The translations under genes and the position numbers were made by a program. From a virus, in IMG/VR virus record IMGVR_UViG_3300044701_003987, positions 1 to 24,089 of that record: a stretch of DNA of 24,089 nt; one strand, given 5' to 3'. Below the pieces are notes generated by a model. The model searched no databases. It was given only the letters and a program-made list of their open reading frames with translations, and had not been told where the DNA came from. Positions 21,758-24,089 of this stretch are shown piece after piece (position 1 is the first letter of the stretch; each line of letters begins with the position of its first letter).

Positions 21758-22386
21758 GATGCTGTTTGCTGATGGTGTTGCTGGTGGCTGGGTGTACTAC
21801 TGTTGAGGCCAGACCGCAGGAGAAGCCTGCTCTGCCTCGGGAGGTCGTCGATGCGATCATCCGTCAGGCTGACAGCCAGGCGGCGATCCTGACGCGACTG
21901 GAGGCGATTGAGCAGAACACGGAAGACCTGTCTGCGATCCGGACGGTACTGGAGACGAAGCCAAAGGCACCGGAAGCGGAACCGGAGGTGAAGAGCAATC
22001 TCGTGCCGTTGTACGTGTCGTCCACTGATGGGTGTGCGCCGTGTCAGCGGCTCAAGGAAGATCTGGATGCCGGTAAATTCGAGGGATTCGACGTGAAATT
22101 CGTTGAGGATCCCGGAGTTTCGCTCTACCCTCGGATCCGTTACGAGGTCCCTGGGAGTTCGGGGCAGTTTGCGTGGGTGACGGGATACAATGCGAACACG
22201 ATTTCGTTTCTGACTTCCCGGCTGATTGAGGGCGAGACCAATGCCGCTGATGAAGGTGCGAAAACAGGTTCCGGGCAGGGCAGCGTCAGGGTTGCTACTC
22301 CGACTGTTTCGCGGCGAACAGGTGGACGTCGGGGGTTATTCGGTTTCCTTCGGGGCTCCAATTGCTCTACCGGAACCTGTCGTTGA
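21754..22386 (+). CDS. lipoprotein with thioredoxin-like domain
   Basis: 210 residues from ATG 21754 (ATGA overlap). The signal MRCCLLMVLLVAGC carries a lipobox LVAGC with Cys14 as the lipidated residue. A coiled coil (about 28-68, AIIRQADSQAAILTRLEAIE) and a Pro/Glu linker precede a thioredoxin-like domain: LVPLYVSSTDGCAPCQRLKE with CxxC at 94-97. The C-terminus is Gly/Arg-rich and ends CSTGTC. It would sit on a membrane facing the periplasm. Its role could be a spanin-like outer-membrane link through the coiled coil, or disulfide handling. The last 146 nt overlap another frame. Confidence 0.7.
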   Translation: MRCCLLMVLLVAGCTTVEARPQEKPALPREVVDAIIRQADSQAAILTRLEAIEQNTEDLSAIRTVLETKPKAPEAEPEVKSNLVPLYVSSTDGCAPCQRLKEDLDAGKFEGFDVKFVEDPGVSLYPRIRYEVPGSSGQFAWVTGYNANTISFLTSRLIEGETNAADEGAKTGSGQGSVRVATPTVSRRTGGRRGLFGFLRGSNCSTGTCR

Positions 22387-22534
22387 GTCTGATCGGATTC
22401 GGTGGGTGTTTCGAGGCGGGATCCGGATTGATACTCCGGGTCCCGATTCTGTTGTTACTGAAGTGATTCAGACTGAATCGGAGATTCAGTTCAGGGTTGG
22501 GCATTGGGCGACCATCATTCTGGAGTTGACATGA
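22241..22534 (+). CDS. small beta-rich protein, start nested in lipoprotein gene
   Basis: 97 residues from ATG 22241, with GAGGGCGAG at 22228-22236. The first 146 nt overlap the lipoprotein gene in another frame; the rest is unique and ends with TGA 22532-22534. The protein starts MPLMKVRKQVPGRAAS, then SVSFGAPIALPEPVVESDRI and beta strands up to HWATIILELT. The overlapped half is Arg/Gly-rich in both frames, so a later start could be used, but none with a good ribosome site is seen. No function is recognised. Confidence 0.55.
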   Translation: MPLMKVRKQVPGRAASGLLLRLFRGEQVDVGGYSVSFGAPIALPEPVVESDRIRWVFRGGIRIDTPGPDSVVTEVIQTESEIQFRVGHWATIILELT

Positions 22535-22878
22535 CTATCGAAGACGAACTGTTGCGGGAATTCGAATGTCAGCCGATGGCCTCGGCGTTTTGGCCCCTGA
22601 CAGCAGCGGAGCGTCGTGAAGAGCGACGACGGAAGGACAAGCGAGAACGAATTCTCACGATTCAGGACAAATTCGCGGACATCTGGGAGTCCGACAACCG
22701 GCCGAAAACACGGGAAGAGGCAGTTGCGATGCTGACCCCTATCGCCGGATACGTCTTGAGTTTGCTGTTCAACATGCTGTCTCGCCGCGTGATTGAGTGG
22801 CTGTGGGACCGTTATTCGGCGGCTGAGTCTCGGGGTGAATTCGCGTCCGTAACTGTGTCTACGGAAAATGTTGCGTGA
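22531..22878 (+). CDS. charged protein with hydrophobic C-terminal helix
   Basis: 115 residues from ATG 22531, overlapping the previous stop (ATGA), with GGAG at 22521-22524. The N-terminal half is highly charged and helical (AAERREERRRKDKRERILTI), and AMLTPIAGYVLSLLFNMLSR (about residues 64-84) forms a membrane-type helix followed by VIEWLWDRYSAAE. It is probably a small membrane protein with an N-terminal cytoplasmic domain. No family is recognised. Confidence 0.6.
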   Translation: MTIEDELLREFECQPMASAFWPLTAAERREERRRKDKRERILTIQDKFADIWESDNRPKTREEAVAMLTPIAGYVLSLLFNMLSRRVIEWLWDRYSAAESRGEFASVTVSTENVA

Positions 22879-22934
22879 CCGAGGTTTTCTGGTAGCATGG
22901 CTCCGACAGAACACATTTTGCCGGACGGGACACG

Positions 22935-23129
22935 ATGGATGAGCAGCCAAAAACAGACGACGATGCTATCGACATCTCGATGCCTGGGTTTTCCGGGTCC
23001 GTCGATAAGCAGACTACGCAGACGGTTCTGTCACACATTGGTCCGCACTTGAAGTGGCTGGTTTACGCGCTGGGGTATGGCGTGGCGTTCTGGATGACCA
23101 TGCACGGAGTTTCACTGATATGGGACTAG
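22935..23129 (+). CDS. 64-residue tail-anchored membrane protein
   Basis: ATG 22935 follows a 56-nt gap; CGGGA is a weak ribosome site. An acidic N-terminus (MDEQPKTDDDAIDISMPGFS) is followed by a C-terminal membrane helix (LKWLVYALGYGVAFWMTMHG). Ends with TAG at 23127-23129, overlapping the next gene's first codons. It belongs to the run of small membrane proteins in this module and may be a second holin-like or accessory lysis protein; that is inference only. Confidence 0.55.
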   Translation: MDEQPKTDDDAIDISMPGFSGSVDKQTTQTVLSHIGPHLKWLVYALGYGVAFWMTMHGVSLIWD

Positions 23130-23590
23130 AGACCGAGTTCAGAATCGTTTTCGTGGAGGCATGGCTGGCGACAGTCCTCGGGTTATTCATCGTGATGACG
23201 TGGCGCCGATGTTGGCATGGCCGGATGCTGGGAGCGTTCCTTCTGGCGTTGTCACCTGCTGTTTTCAGCGCTTACGGCTTTCATTCGATTCAGGTTTACA
23301 ATCAGATACTGGCACAGAAGGGGCAGAAAGTTGACGATCGAATCTTCCTTACTCGGCTCGACACCATCCGGTTACGGAACGGAGCCACGATCACTACCGA
23401 ACAGTTCTCCGACGCCTCCGTACGCCGATCGCTGTCATCTGCAGCAGGACGCGATGGAAGAGAGCCTTCGGGTGCTGGAGAACACCCTGAACGAGATCGA
23501 CAGCCGGAAAGCAGCATTGATCAAATGTTTGTACGGCGTCGACGTGACGAAGGTACAGCAGACTTCGCCGTTGGTGCAGCAGAGTTCTGA
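23120..23590 (+). CDS. two-span membrane protein with doubtful C-terminus
   Basis: 156 residues from ATG 23120, overlapping the previous gene by 10 nt. Two membrane helices are clear (about residues 8-28, VFVEAWLATVLGLFIVMTW, and about 36-55, MLGAFLLALSPAVFSAYGFH), followed by QVYNQILAQKGQKVDDRIFL. After about 23430 the frame becomes Arg/Gly/Glu-rich and low in hydrophobic residues, while another frame becomes coherent (helical, next gene). This may be a real overlap or a frameshift that once joined a two-span protein to a coiled-coil tail. Confidence 0.5.
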   Translation: MGLETEFRIVFVEAWLATVLGLFIVMTWRRCWHGRMLGAFLLALSPAVFSAYGFHSIQVYNQILAQKGQKVDDRIFLTRLDTIRLRNGATITTEQFSDASVRRSLSSAAGRDGREPSGAGEHPERDRQPESSIDQMFVRRRRDEGTADFAVGAAEF

Positions 23591-23690
23591 GTGGCCGCTG
23601 GCGATGCAGTTAGACATGATGTTGAGGTCGTCCGCAGCTAAGATGCGGAGTGCAGTGGCTGAATACCGTCGAGCATTGGGGAAGAAATGA
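23454..23690 (+). CDS. small coiled-coil protein overlapping membrane protein gene
   Basis: 78 residues from ATG 23454, with AGGA at 23446-23449. It is helical: MEESLRVLENTLNEIDSRKA then ALIKCLYGVDVTKVQQTSP and LDMMLRSSAAKMRSAVAEYR. It overlaps the C-terminal 137 nt of the two-span membrane gene in another frame. The same frame is open further upstream (to 23217) but that part reads as a shadow of the membrane gene except for the last 20 or so residues. The stop overlaps an ATG at 23687 (ATGA). Confidence 0.55.
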   Translation: MEESLRVLENTLNEIDSRKAALIKCLYGVDVTKVQQTSPLVQQSSEWPLAMQLDMMLRSSAAKMRSAVAEYRRALGKK

Positions 23691-24001
23691 ACTAGCAAGC
23701 TTTGATTGAGGAACTCAAGCAGCCACAGTATCTGTCGCTGACTGATCAGCAGGCAGCCGTGGACAGGTGCCGGCTGGAAAAGGACGCTCTGAGAGGTATT
23801 TTGATGGAATTGAAACGCGGAGTGAAGGTCATGCAGGAAAGACAAGACGCTCTCCACAGGTGCATGACTGGCAGGAGTTTGAAAGACACGACGCCGGGGG
23901 AAACCGGCTATAGGAACGCACTGAGTCTGATGGGTGGTGCGGCGATGATGGGTCTGGACCAAATTGCGTTCACAGCAGGAATTAAAATCGATGGGAATTG
24001 A
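23687..24001 (+). CDS. helical protein with in-frame TAG at codon 3, or TTG start
   Basis: The ATG at 23687 overlaps the previous stop (ATGA), as in most genes here, but codon 3 is TAG (23693-23695): ATG AAC TAG CAA GCT TTG. The frame is then open to TGA 23999-24001. Starting at TTG 23702 gives 99 residues, MIEELKQPQYLSLTDQQAAV onward, with helices (LRGILMELKRGVKVMQERQD) and a Gly/Met segment (ALSLMGGAAMMGLDQIAFTA). TTG 23702 has no good ribosome site. A CAG-to-TAG change in an originally coupled gene is one explanation; reinitiation at TTG after the two-codon frame is another. Confidence 0.5.
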
Positions 24002-24089
24002 AGCCCTGTTATCGACGCAAATCATCGACACAACCACAGTGGGCCGCGCGGTTATGACTGCCGTGGATGCAGCGGCGGCACGAACTGCA
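23990..24089 (+). CDS. partial gene running off the window end
   Basis: ATG 23990 overlaps the previous gene by 12 nt. AGGA at about 23976-23979 is a suitable ribosome site. The frame is open for 33 codons to the end: MGIEALLSTQIIDTTTVGRA then VMTAVDAAAARTA. Ala/Thr-rich and helical. Too short for any family call. Confidence 0.5.

Noticed and set aside
22898-23015. + strand frame starting MAPTEHILPDG upstream of the 64-residue membrane protein
   Set aside because: It runs through the membrane-protein gene in another frame, gives basic low-complexity sequence, and has a weaker start context than ATG 22935.
23687-24001. TAG recoded to an amino acid genome-wide
   Set aside because: At least four other well-supported genes in the window end with TAG in a normal place, followed directly by the next gene.

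Overview
The window is a phage or prophage morphogenesis and lysis region. It has a long non-contractile (siphovirus-like) tail and an HK97-fold type head. About 40 genes are all on the + strand and tightly packed, with many ATGA or GTGA stop/start overlaps that suggest translational coupling. No integrase, repressor, replication gene, tRNA or rRNA is visible, so free phage and integrated prophage cannot be told apart. The host is uncertain. Moderately high GC, a Pam3-gp28-like holin, a papain-like peptidase and a DUF1360-like protein would fit a Planctomycetota or similar aquatic host, but that is a weak inference.

Layout. Positions 1-127 hold four 32-bp tandem repeats cut by the window edge, then an AT-rich leader. 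Positions 277-798 hold small genes, including a DUF1508/YegP-like protein. The head module (788-6865) has terminase large subunit, a small CxxC protein, portal, a 29-codon gene coupled to a prohead protease with a nested scaffold start, a probable decoration protein and the major capsid protein. A strong intrinsic terminator at 6892-6926 closes it. The connector and tail module (6945-16078) has adaptor, head-closure, neck and tail-terminator candidates, major tail protein, tail-assembly chaperone with a -1 frameshift signal, an 879-residue tape measure, and three tail-tip or fibre candidates, the last with 23 cysteines in 241 residues.

Positions 16075-20057 form a glycan-modification island: a Cys-motif protein, a 663-residue protein with two glycosyltransferase-like domains and a sugar O-methyltransferase-like domain, a DAD glycosyltransferase, a paralogue of the middle domain lacking its acidic motif, and a DUF1360-like membrane protein. 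A second intrinsic terminator follows at 20056-20118. Positions 20136-24089 form a lysis-like module: holin, two single-span membrane proteins, a papain-like cysteine peptidase (probable lysin or virion peptidase), a thioredoxin-like lipoprotein and several small membrane or coiled-coil proteins with unusual frame overlaps. One of these has an in-frame TAG at codon 3.

The most interesting points are: (i) a textbook -1 frameshift signal in the tail chaperone; (ii) an in-phase A9 tract that could fuse the Cys-motif protein to the glycan enzyme, whose own GTG start lacks a Shine-Dalgarno; (iii) cysteine clusters at the extreme N-terminus of nine separate proteins; and (iv) the three-domain glycan enzyme placed directly after the tail genes.
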